A model generated the notes under the pieces. The model was not told the DNA's origin. It saw only the letters and a list, made by a program, of their open reading frames with translations, and ran no database searches. From Lentimicrobiaceae bacterium (GTDB taxonomy: Bacteria > Bacteroidota > Bacteroidia > Bacteroidales > Lentimicrobiaceae), in contig JACJXH010000007.1 in NCBI GenBank assembly GCA_020636745.1, forward strand, positions 1 through 64,000: 64,000 nucleotides of DNA, read 5' to 3'. Every line of letters begins with the position of its first letter. Positions within the stretch are counted from its first letter, which is position 1. The translations under genes and the position numbers were made by a program. Positions 16,065-23,757 of the stretch are shown here, one piece after another.

Positions 16065-17630
16065 TTATATCTGTCCGGCAGGCAACCATATTCTGAAGGT
16101 AGAGCCTTTGCCTGATTCGCTTTCAACACTTACCTTTCCTTCGTGTTTTTCGACAATAAATTTTACATAGCTCAGGCCTAATCCAAACCCCTTCACATTA
16201 TGTACATCGCCGGTTGGAACACGGTATAGTTTTTCAAATATTTTCTTCTGATTGGCCTTGCTGATACCGGTACCGTTATCGGTGATACTTATCAGAATCC
16301 CATTTTGCTGATCTTCAGTAACCACTGTAATCAGCGGCTTTTTGGGTGTGTATTTGTTGGCATTGTCAAGCAGGTTGTTGATTACATTGGTGATATGCAC
16401 TTTATCGGCCAGAATTTCGGGGTGCATTGCTCTGAAATCGGTCGTAATGCTGCCATCGCGTATTTCAACCTGAATGGCTATTTTGCGGATGACATCTGAA
16501 ATGACTTTGTGCAGGTCGAAATTTTCTTTACGTAAATTCAACTGCCCTTTTTCGAGAATGGCCGTTTGCAGAATTTTTTCAGCCATCACACCAAGGCGTT
16601 TGTTTTCTTCGCTGATAATGTCGATATAGGAATGAAACAGCTCTTCGGTTTTACTTACTTCGGGGTCGTTCAATACTTCGCAGGCCAGCGATACAGTAGA
16701 AATAGGCGTTTTAAATTCATGCGTCATATTGTTGATGAAGTCGTTCTTCATCTCCGAAAGTTTTTTCTGTCTGATAATGGCAATCATCACAACCACAAAA
16801 GCAATGATAATGATAAGCATCAGGGCTCCCGAAATAATGAGCATTCCGCTCATTTGTATGAGCAGATAACGGGTTTGGGCAGGAAACCAGATGAGCAGAT
16901 AATCGGGCGGACTGTATGAATTGCCCGGGAAAAGCTGAAAAAAGAGCCCTTTTTCCAGAAGTTGTTTCTGGAAGCCGGGATTTTTTTCAATCACCATAAT
17001 GTTTCGCCCCTCACTGAAAACCCCGAACTCGTATTGGGTTTTTATTCCTTTTTCCGAAAGGGCTTTGCCTAGCAGGCTGTCGAGCTGGCCTCGTCTGATG
17101 CGGTGCTCAATATTGGGCGTAAACGGCGAATTAAACATTTCGTCAAATACCTGATTGAGCAGAAATGCTTTTTTGCGATTGAGCTGTCGGGCATAAACGC
17201 TCAGGTTGGGATTGTCGGTGGTATTGTCGCCTTCTCCCGGAAAATTCATTCTGGCCGAATCCGATCTCTTTACCAGTTTCCATTGGTTGTCTTCAAAAAC
17301 TTCATCCCATTGTTGTTGTCGCTGGTAATTAAATGTGTTGCCGGTGTCGGGTTTTATGCCCATTCTTACCGATTCGAGGTTAATCAGGTAATCAAGCGAA
17401 TCAATGGTGCGCAACAGGTTACTGTATTCCAGGTTCTTTTTTACCTGTTTGTCAAGCTCAGCTTTTTCGAGCCGCGACATTACCAGGCTTACTGCATCAG
17501 CGGCACTGCGCTGGAAATCAGCTTCGCGCAATTGCACGGCACTCTTTATCCAGTAGGCCTGAATGCCTGTGAGAATGGTTAGTGCAACACTCACCAGTAT
17601 AGCTATAAAAATTATTAACCGTCGGTTCAT
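16065..17630 (-). CDS. membrane sensor histidine kinase (RprX-like)
   Basis: From the ATG at 17630 the protein has 521 residues. A start at 17654 would lie upstream of the promoter element and is rejected. It has an N-terminal membrane helix, a periplasmic sensor domain of about 230 residues with many charged residues, a second helix (SGALMLIIIIAFVVVMIAII), then HisKA with H304 in MTHEFKTPIS. HATPase_c follows with NNLLDNANKYTP (N box), DNGTGIS and GFGLGLSYVK (G boxes). It would phosphorylate the OmpR-type regulator encoded next. The periplasmic signal is unknown. Confidence 0.93.
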   Translation of the reverse strand: MNRRLIIFIAILVSVALTILTGIQAYWIKSAVQLREADFQRSAADAVSLVMSRLEKAELDKQVKKNLEYSNLLRTIDSLDYLINLESVRMGIKPDTGNTFNYQRQQQWDEVFEDNQWKLVKRSDSARMNFPGEGDNTTDNPNLSVYARQLNRKKAFLLNQVFDEMFNSPFTPNIEHRIRRGQLDSLLGKALSEKGIKTQYEFGVFSEGRNIMVIEKNPGFQKQLLEKGLFFQLFPGNSYSPPDYLLIWFPAQTRYLLIQMSGMLIISGALMLIIIIAFVVVMIAIIRQKKLSEMKNDFINNMTHEFKTPISTVSLACEVLNDPEVSKTEELFHSYIDIISEENKRLGVMAEKILQTAILEKGQLNLRKENFDLHKVISDVIRKIAIQVEIRDGSITTDFRAMHPEILADKVHITNVINNLLDNANKYTPKKPLITVVTEDQQNGILISITDNGTGISKANQKKIFEKLYRVPTGDVHNVKGFGLGLSYVKFIVEKHEGKVSVESESGKGSTFRIWLPAGQI

Positions 17631-17635
17631 CTCTG

Positions 17636-17643
17636 CAAAGTTA
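17636..17643 (-). promoter_or_regulatory. promoter of the RprX-like kinase, near-leaderless
   Basis: Minus-strand TAACTTTG. If its last base is at about -5, transcription starts at about 17631, one base before the ATG at 17630. The message would have essentially no 5' leader. Confidence 0.55.
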
Positions 17644-17729
17644 AGCGACCGCATGCATAATGGTGCCGGTCATTAACAACTTTTAACTTTTGTTAGGGTT
17701 CGTTAACAAGCCAGGGAGTGAGGCGATAC

Positions 17730-17737
17730 TATCTTTG
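17730..17737 (+). promoter_or_regulatory. promoter of a candidate small RNA
   Basis: TATCTTTG, a perfect -7 element, with only a weak TTAAC-like -33 region. The predicted start is near 17742. No protein-coding frame follows before the terminator that ends near 17868. Confidence 0.45.
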
Positions 17738-17741
17738 CTTC

Positions 17742-17870
17742 ATCAGAACGATATAATCAATGGGTTAACCATTCAATATATTTTGGTGTGTTTTGTGTTT
17801 TGTGTGTTACGTGTTTAACAGGTTTTCCTGAAATAAAAGTGCAGCTTTCCCACAGGGCTGCACTTTTTAT
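17742..17870 (+). ncRNA. candidate small RNA or pgi-leader transcript
   Basis: A segment of about 129 bases is bounded by its own -7 element (17730-17737) and its own terminator hairpin (17836-17866 plus T-run). It holds no ORF longer than a few codons. It contains a small hairpin around 17757-17771 (AATGG, five-base loop, CCATT) and a GT-rich stretch (17780-17810). pgi has a separate promoter after it, so it need not be a leader. No known RNA family is recognised. Expression is not demonstrated. Confidence 0.35.
17836..17868 (+). terminator. intrinsic terminator upstream of pgi
   Basis: A perfect 10-base inverted repeat (17836-17845, 17857-17866) with an 11-base loop is followed by TTATTTATT. 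No protein gene on the plus strand ends here, so it must stop a non-coding transcript or read-through. Confidence 0.75.
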
Positions 17871-17888
17871 TTATTGCAGTTTCTGATG

Positions 17889-17896
17889 TATCTTTG
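17889..17896 (+). promoter_or_regulatory. promoter of pgi
   Basis: TATCTTTG with a T-rich -33 region about 20 bases upstream that overlaps the T-run of the preceding terminator. The predicted start is near 17901, 37 bases before the ATG. Confidence 0.65.
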
Positions 17897-17937
17897 CAGC
17901 GCTTTAAAATAACAGTAAAATCTAAATTTAGCATACT

Positions 17938-19287
17938 ATGATTGATCTGAAAATCAGTATCGATAAGCTGAAAGGCTTTGTTGACGATGCATCCGTTAAG
18001 GCCTTTGAACAGCAGCTCGTGCTGCATCAGGGTGCTCTTTTGAATAAAACGGGTAAAGGAAACGATTTTTTGGGCTGGATTACCCTGCCCGATGAAATTG
18101 ATGAAACCATGCTCAGGTCTATTGAGGCTGATGCAGCTGAAATTTCGGCCAAAGCAGAGATTTATGTGGTGATTGGTATCGGGGGTTCCTATCTGGGCGC
18201 AAGAGCAGTAATTGAAGCATTGCAGCATAATTTTGCTGGTCTTCAGTCGCCGGCCGAACGTAAATCACCCTTTATTGTTTATGCCGGTAATAATATTTCG
18301 GAAGATTATCTGGCTGATTTGATTGATATTCTTGATAAACGTGATTATGCTCTTACCGTGGTGTCCAAATCGGGAACAACAACTGAGCCGGCTATTGCCT
18401 TCAGGGTTTTGCGCCGCCATCTGGAGCAGAAATATGGCCATGAAGAAGCCCGCAAACGCATTATTGCAATTACCGACCAATCAAGAGGCGCTCTTAAAAA
18501 ACTGGCTGATGCCGAAGGCTATAAAACCTATGTTGTGCCCGACGATGTGGGAGGCCGCTATTCGGTACTGACACCGGTAGGACTTTTGCCGATTGCTGTG
18601 GCCGGATTCAATATCCGCGAATTTGTAAATGGCGCGAAAGCCATGAAGCAGATTGTAACCACCGCTAAAACCATTGAGGATAATCCGGCTTTTAAATATG
18701 CTGCTGCCCGCAATGCTTTGTATGCCTCAGGCAAGCCGGTTGAAATCATGGTCAATTATTTGCCTTCATTGGTTTACATTACCGAATGGTGGAAACAACT
18801 TTATGGTGAAAGTGAAGGCAAACAGCATCGTGGTATTTTCCCTGCCGGGGTGAGCTTTACCACTGATTTGCACTCTATGGGCCAGTATGTTCAGGATGGT
18901 CTTCGTATTATTTTTGAAACCGTATTGAGTATTGAAAAACCTAAACGCGAATTTGCCGTGCCTGTTGAAGAAGATGATGCCGACGGACTTAATTTTGTGG
19001 CCGGTCGCCGCATTCATGAGGTAAACAGGCAGGCCGAACTGGGAACTCTGCTGGCTCATGTTGATGGATTGGTCCCCAATATTGTGCTTAGCCTCCCGGC
19101 TTTAAATGAAAATACGATTGGCCAGCTGCTCTATTTCTATGAATTTGCCTGTGCACTTTCGGGGTATCTGCTCGATGTGAACCCGTTTGACCAGCCTGGT
19201 GTTGAAGCTTACAAGAAGAATATGTTTGCATTGCTTGGCAAGCCTGGTTTTGAAGAACAAACCGAAGCCCTGCGCAAAAGATTGTAA
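17938..19287 (+). CDS. pgi: glucose-6-phosphate isomerase
   Basis: A 449-residue enzyme that interconverts glucose 6-phosphate and fructose 6-phosphate. It shows VVIGIGGSYLGARA (phosphate-binding SIS fold), VVSKSGTTTEPAIAFR, GGRYSVLTPVGLLPIA and the catalytic region EWWKQLYGESEGK. NPFDQPGVEAYK lies near the C-terminus. The length is that of the shorter bacterial PGI type (about 450 residues) rather than the 550-residue E. coli type. It has its own promoter and a strong terminator, so it is probably a single-gene unit. Confidence 0.98.
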   Translation: MIDLKISIDKLKGFVDDASVKAFEQQLVLHQGALLNKTGKGNDFLGWITLPDEIDETMLRSIEADAAEISAKAEIYVVIGIGGSYLGARAVIEALQHNFAGLQSPAERKSPFIVYAGNNISEDYLADLIDILDKRDYALTVVSKSGTTTEPAIAFRVLRRHLEQKYGHEEARKRIIAITDQSRGALKKLADAEGYKTYVVPDDVGGRYSVLTPVGLLPIAVAGFNIREFVNGAKAMKQIVTTAKTIEDNPAFKYAAARNALYASGKPVEIMVNYLPSLVYITEWWKQLYGESEGKQHRGIFPAGVSFTTDLHSMGQYVQDGLRIIFETVLSIEKPKREFAVPVEEDDADGLNFVAGRRIHEVNRQAELGTLLAHVDGLVPNIVLSLPALNENTIGQLLYFYEFACALSGYLLDVNPFDQPGVEAYKKNMFALLGKPGFEEQTEALRKRL

Positions 19288-19309
19288 AAACGTATATCAT
19301 CCATATTTT

Positions 19310-19344
19310 AAATCCTGCCCGGTTTGTTTACGGGCAGGATTTTG
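19310..19344 (+). terminator. intrinsic terminator of pgi
   Basis: A perfect 12-base inverted repeat (19310-19321, 19331-19342) with a 9-base loop is followed by TTTGTTTTT. It lies 22 bases after the pgi stop. Confidence 0.88.
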
Positions 19345-19416
19345 TTTTTCATCACCTTTTATAATTTTGATTTCTATGCGATTTTTCTTATATTTACCAT
19401 TGTAAAACAAAATGTC

Positions 19417-20103
19417 ATGGACAATCTTCTATTGAGAATAATGGCTGAAAGTTTTGAAAGAAAAGCCCCTGAGGAAAATGGAACCCAAAGTGACAAGCCC
19501 TTTATCACCTTATCCAGGGAGTTTGGCTGTCAGGCCAATTTGCTGGCTACTATGCTAAAAAGTGAGCTTGATCAATCGGGTACAGCCTGGCGGATTATGA
19601 ACAAGGAGATTATTCTGAGTGCTGCGCAGGAGCTCAAAATGGATCCCGAAAAAATTAGCATGATTGCCGGTTCAACCGACCGTACCCGCATGGATGAAGT
19701 GATGCATGCCCTCTCCTCAAAATTTTATAAAAGTGACCGGAAAATAAGGCAAACCATTGCCGATGTGGTGCGCAATACTGCTAAAACAGGTCACACTATT
19801 ATTGTAGGCCGGGGCGGGGCTGCCGTTACACGTGGTATGCGCTCTGCAGTTCATGTTCACCTCATTGCTCCGGTTGAATGGCGGCTGGAATCGCTTATGG
19901 ACAGGCATGGCTGGAAAAGGGAAGAAGCCTATAAACAGCTTACCGAAATTGACCATAAACGCTATAAACTGATTCGCGATAATCTGAAAGGAATGATGCC
20001 TTCTGAGCATCTTTTTGACCTGACCATTAACTGCAGTCAGGTTACACATCAGGAAATGACGGGCCTGATATTGAAACTGGCTTCACTCAGAGGGCTTGTC
20101 TGA
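19417..20103 (+). CDS. cytidylate kinase-like family protein
   Basis: A 228-residue protein from the ATG at 19417; an open frame back to 19324 overlaps the pgi terminator and is not coding. FITLSREFGCQANLLATML at the N-terminus resembles the P-loop region of the cytidylate-kinase-like family, and TGHTIIVGRGGAAVTRG is its conserved second motif, followed by VHVHLIAPVEWRLE. Family members are P-loop NMP-kinase relatives of uncertain substrate, distinct from the essential Cmk. It is flanked by pgi and tkt, but a terminator separates it from pgi. Confidence 0.8.
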   Translation: MDNLLLRIMAESFERKAPEENGTQSDKPFITLSREFGCQANLLATMLKSELDQSGTAWRIMNKEIILSAAQELKMDPEKISMIAGSTDRTRMDEVMHALSSKFYKSDRKIRQTIADVVRNTAKTGHTIIVGRGGAAVTRGMRSAVHVHLIAPVEWRLESLMDRHGWKREEAYKQLTEIDHKRYKLIRDNLKGMMPSEHLFDLTINCSQVTHQEMTGLILKLASLRGLV

Positions 20104-20584
20104 CTTTGCATTGTTAGCTTTATTCAATCTGTCTGTTGCTATATGACCGCTGCGTGGCCATGAACCCAATGGTATAGTTTATGGCGCATTGTGGTTGTTG
20201 ATCATATAACTTTTTTTATAAAAACAGGGATTGATTGCCGATAAGGTGCCTGGTTAAAAATAAAAACCTTTCATCCTGAAAGGCTTGTTATGATAGAAAT
20301 GCGGTATCTTTTCACCTTAAATTCAGGGTGCATCCTGATTAAAATATGACTTCATTTTCATTCTTTTCGCTTTTTTTTGGTTTGACAACTTAGTTTTTTG
20401 TAAAATTTGCAAATCAGAAGTAAAAAAGCATTGTAATGGTGTATCATGTTGTAAATGATGAATTTGTGTAATTTATCATTACATATGGATGTATGTGAAT
20501 AGGCGGAAAGGTCCTGAATTCAGATACAGACACCCGTTTACTGAGAATAAATACATCTTCAAATACAACACAACGAATAATTTT
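20104..20584. other. 481-base non-coding gap before tkt
   Basis: No convincing gene is present. A 7-base hairpin (20267-20273, 20277-20283) is followed by a T-rich stretch only when read on the minus strand. A plus-strand promoter candidate for tkt is TTTG at about 20381 with a -7-like TAAAATTTG (one base longer than consensus) at 20400-20408, which would leave a leader of about 170 bases. Confidence 0.4.
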
Positions 20585-22624
20585 ATGGAAAACGCAATTA
20601 CCAATACTGCAGCCGATAACATTCGTATTCTGGCCGCAGCGATGGTTGAGAAAGCAAAGTCGGGCCATCCGGGCGGTGCCATGGGTGGCGCTGATTTTAT
20701 CAACATTCTTTATTCTGAATTTCTGCGGTACGATCCATCAGATATGGGTTGGCATATGCGCGATCGTTTTTTCCTCGATCCGGGTCATATGTCACCGATG
20801 CTTTATGCCGTTCTTTCTCTTTCAGGAACCTACTCCATTGACGATTTAAAGAACTTCAGGCAATGGGGCAGCTGTACACCCGGTCATCCTGAAGTGGATA
20901 AACTGAGGGGTGTTGAAAATACTTCCGGCCCATTGGGTCAGGGACATACCATGGCAGTGGGAGCTGCCATTGCTGAGCGTTTTCTGTGTGCACGCTTTGG
21001 TGAGTGGATGTCGCACAAGACGTATGCCTATATTTCGGATGGTGGTGTTCAGGAAGAAATTTCTCAGTCGGCTGGCCGTATTGCCGGATATCTGGGGCTG
21101 AATAACCTCATTATGTTTTTCGACTCCAATGATATTCAGCTTTCAACCGAAACGGGTGCGGTTACCTGCGAAAATACAGCCCTGAAATATGAAGCCTGGG
21201 GCTGGAATGTAATGACCATTGATGGAAATAATGCTGATGAAATCCGTGGTGCATTGTCGAAAGCTGTGAATGAAAAGGAAAAGCCAAGCCTGATTATTGG
21301 CAAAACCGTTATGGGTAAAGGCGCTGTTAAAGCCGATAACAGTAGCTTTGAGCGTAATTGTGCCACACATGGTATGCCTTTGGGCGAATCAGGAGCTTCG
21401 TTTGAAAAAACGATTGAAAATCTGGGTGGCAATCCGGCCGACCCGTTTGTTGTTTTCCCCGAGGTAAGCGAATTGTATCGTCAGGCACGCGAATCAAAGA
21501 TAAAGGAGGCTGCCGTGCGCAAAGGCCTTCAGCAGGAGTGGGAAAAACAAAATCCTCAGCTGGCCGCCAAGCTGGCCTCTTTTCTGTCAGGAGCGCTTCC
21601 GTCGCTTGATTTTGAATCGATTGTCCAAAAAGAAAATGTGGCTTCAAGAGCTGCTTCTTCAGCCGTTTTATCTTATCTGGCACAGCATGTCGAAAACATG
21701 ATTGTTTCTTCGGCCGACCTTTCCAATAGCGATAAAACCGATGGTTTTCTTAAATATACCAAACCTTTTGTAAGAGGTGATTTTAGTGGAGCCTTTTTAC
21801 AGGCCGGTGTCAGCGAACTTACCATGGCGGCTATCTGTAACGGTATTGCGCTGCATGGCGGTGTATGGGCGGCATGTGCTACTTTCTTCGTATTCAGCGA
21901 CTATATGAAGCCCGCTGTGCGTCTGTCGGCACTCATGGGCCTGCCGGTAAAATATATCTGGTCGCACGATGCCTTCCGGGTTGGCGAAGACGGGCCAACA
22001 CATCAACCGATAGAACAGGAAGCCCAGATTAGATTGCTTGAGCAGCTTAAAAATCATCATGGAAAAATGAGTTTGCTGGCTCTTCGTCCGGCCGATGCCG
22101 CCGAAACAACTGTGGCATGGAAAATGGCAATGGAAAATACCGATACACCTACAGCTCTTATTTTTTCTCGTCAGAATATCAAGGATTTGCCTGTGGCTTC
22201 TGAATTGTCTAAATACAAATCAGCGCTGCAGGCTGAAAAAGGAGCTTACATTGTATCAGATGGTTCCGGACAACCCGATGTAGTACTGGTTGCCAGTGGT
22301 TCAGAAGTTGCAACCCTTATTGAAGGGGCTGAGCTGCTCAAGGCAGATAGCCAGCTCAGGGTAAGAGTGGTTTCTGTGATTTCTGAAGGGCTTTTCCGTC
22401 AACAGTCTGATGCTTATCAGCGCAGCATTATTCCTGCTGATGTTCCTGTGTTCGGTCTTACAGCCGGTTTACCTGTTACTTTGGCAGGGCTGGTAGGTTC
22501 CAGGGGTAAGGTATGGGGGCTCGATCATTTTGGTTATTCAGCTCCTGCTAAAGTGCTGGATAAGGAATTCGGGTTTACCGGCCAGAATGTTTATAGCCAG
22601 GTAAAAAGTATGCTTGCCAGATAA
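20585..22624 (+). CDS. tkt: transketolase
   Basis: A 679-residue thiamine-diphosphate enzyme of the pentose phosphate pathway, taken from the ATG at 20585; the 32 residues of open frame before it look non-coding. Signatures are AKSGHPGGAMGGADF, DRFFLDPGHMSPMLYA, CTPGHPE, TSGPLGQGHTMAVGAA and the ThDP/metal motif YISDGGVQEEISQS with FDSNDIQLS. The pyrimidine domain has GVSELTMAAICNGIALHGG and HDAFRVGEDGPTHQPIEQ. A C-terminal domain ends the protein. Length equals the usual 650-680. It transfers two-carbon units between sugar phosphates in the cytosol. Confidence 0.97.
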   Translation: MENAITNTAADNIRILAAAMVEKAKSGHPGGAMGGADFINILYSEFLRYDPSDMGWHMRDRFFLDPGHMSPMLYAVLSLSGTYSIDDLKNFRQWGSCTPGHPEVDKLRGVENTSGPLGQGHTMAVGAAIAERFLCARFGEWMSHKTYAYISDGGVQEEISQSAGRIAGYLGLNNLIMFFDSNDIQLSTETGAVTCENTALKYEAWGWNVMTIDGNNADEIRGALSKAVNEKEKPSLIIGKTVMGKGAVKADNSSFERNCATHGMPLGESGASFEKTIENLGGNPADPFVVFPEVSELYRQARESKIKEAAVRKGLQQEWEKQNPQLAAKLASFLSGALPSLDFESIVQKENVASRAASSAVLSYLAQHVENMIVSSADLSNSDKTDGFLKYTKPFVRGDFSGAFLQAGVSELTMAAICNGIALHGGVWAACATFFVFSDYMKPAVRLSALMGLPVKYIWSHDAFRVGEDGPTHQPIEQEAQIRLLEQLKNHHGKMSLLALRPADAAETTVAWKMAMENTDTPTALIFSRQNIKDLPVASELSKYKSALQAEKGAYIVSDGSGQPDVVLVASGSEVATLIEGAELLKADSQLRVRVVSVISEGLFRQQSDAYQRSIIPADVPVFGLTAGLPVTLAGLVGSRGKVWGLDHFGYSAPAKVLDKEFGFTGQNVYSQVKSMLAR

Positions 22625-22656
22625 GGCAACAGGCTAACCTGTGGAATGATAATATG

Positions 22657-22690
22657 AACCGGCCGGCATCCTGAGATGCCGGCCGGTTTT
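22657..22690 (+). terminator. strong intrinsic terminator of tkt
   Basis: A perfect 14-base GC-rich inverted repeat (22657-22670, 22675-22688) with a CTGA loop is followed by TTTT. It is 33 bases after the tkt stop. It also separates tkt from the convergent ubiE gene. Confidence 0.9.
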
Positions 22691-22754
22691 CTATTCTGTA
22701 AATTATGCTGATTTTTTTTGATACAATGATGCGAAGGGATTGGTCCCCGGCTGC

Positions 22755-23489
22755 TTATTTTTCAGCAACTACAATGGCAGACGCTCCCATCAGCAAAGGA
22801 TAACCTTTGACCGAGCCAAATCCTGCCTTCATCAGTATTTCCGATAACTCAGGTATTGACCAGTAGTTGTTGCCCGAGTAGGCAAGGTAATCATATGCCG
22901 GCCGGTTGCCCGAAATGAGTCCGCCAACAGGCGCTGTAATATATTTCATGTACTGATGGTAGCCCCAGCGGATAAGTTTGCTGGATGGCTGACTGGTTTC
23001 AACAATAACGAAACGCCCGCCTGGCTTTAAAACCCTGAAAATTTCACTGATATGAAGCTGAGCGTCAGGGTTTTCAAAAGTAAGATTGCGAAAGCCAAAC
23101 GAGATGCCGATTGCGTCAAAAAAATTATCCTCAAAGGGCATGTTTCCGGCATCACCCTGAATCAGTTTCACCCGGCCTTCACCAAAAACAGCCACTTTTT
23201 CTTTAGCCCGCTCGAGCATGGTGTGACTGAAATCAAGGCCATACAAGTCAGTGGAAGCAGGCGCGTTTTTGGCAATATGCATGGTAAGGTCAGCGGTTCC
23301 ACAGCAAAGGTCAAGCACACGCCCGGGTTTATTTTCAAGCACTTTGGCAGCTGTTTTCCGACGCCAGCCTTCGTCCATATTCAACGTAAGAATGCGGTTA
23401 AGAATGTCGTATTTGGGTGGAACGTCGGTAAATATTTTCTGGGTTGGGCGGAAGCCGGTTTCGTCGCGGAACATGTCTTGATTTTTCAT
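22755..23489 (-). CDS. ubiE: demethylmenaquinone methyltransferase
   Basis: A 244-residue SAM-dependent C-methyltransferase of the UbiE/MenG family that makes menaquinone from demethylmenaquinone. Visible are FTDVPPKYDILNRILTLNMDEGWRR (family N-terminus), SAM motif I VLDLCCGTADLT, motif II around LIQGDAGNMPFEDNFFDAI, and GISFGFRNLTF with EIFRVLKPGGRFVIVE. Bacteroidota use menaquinone, so the MenG role is expected. It is transcribed alone, converging on tkt, and a -7 element lies immediately before the start codon. Confidence 0.95.
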   Translation of the reverse strand: MKNQDMFRDETGFRPTQKIFTDVPPKYDILNRILTLNMDEGWRRKTAAKVLENKPGRVLDLCCGTADLTMHIAKNAPASTDLYGLDFSHTMLERAKEKVAVFGEGRVKLIQGDAGNMPFEDNFFDAIGISFGFRNLTFENPDAQLHISEIFRVLKPGGRFVIVETSQPSSKLIRWGYHQYMKYITAPVGGLISGNRPAYDYLAYSGNNYWSIPELSEILMKAGFGSVKGYPLLMGASAIVVAEK

Positions 23490-23497
23490 TGAAATTG

Positions 23498-23505
23498 CAA
23501 AGATA
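23498..23505 (-). promoter_or_regulatory. promoter of ubiE, very short leader
   Basis: Minus-strand TATCTTTG. The inferred start of transcription is near 23493, about four bases before the ATG at 23489. Confidence 0.55.
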
Positions 23506-23725
23506 GGGAAGTTTATATGTTTAATGTCTTATCGTATAATTTTGAAGTTCATGATGTTTGTGTTTTTAGCGCTAATCATGCTTTTTTCGTTAAGTCCTGC
23601 CTTATGGCTTCGAAATTAAACTGTGTCTGTAACAGGCCGTACGTTCACCTGTGTTTGTTTTCACAACATGCTTGCCTGGTCAAATATTAAATAGTTTTAT
23701 TTGCTTTGGCTTTGAAGCATTTTCA

Positions 23726-23733
23726 TACATTTG
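23726..23733 (+). promoter_or_regulatory. promoter of the peptidase lipoprotein gene
   Basis: TACATTTG with TTTG about 17 bases upstream. The predicted start is near 23738. This rules out the ATG at 23731 and supports the ATG at 23758. Confidence 0.6.
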
Positions 23734-23757
23734 CACCTGTACTTAACTCATATCAAC

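Noticed and set aside
19324..19416. N-terminal extension of the cytidylate-kinase-like protein
   Set aside because: It overlaps the pgi terminator and encodes a phenylalanine-rich run not expected of the family.
20489..20584. N-terminal 32-residue extension of transketolase
   Set aside because: The extension has no transketolase likeness. MENAITNTAADNIRILAAAMV at 20585 is the normal N-terminus.
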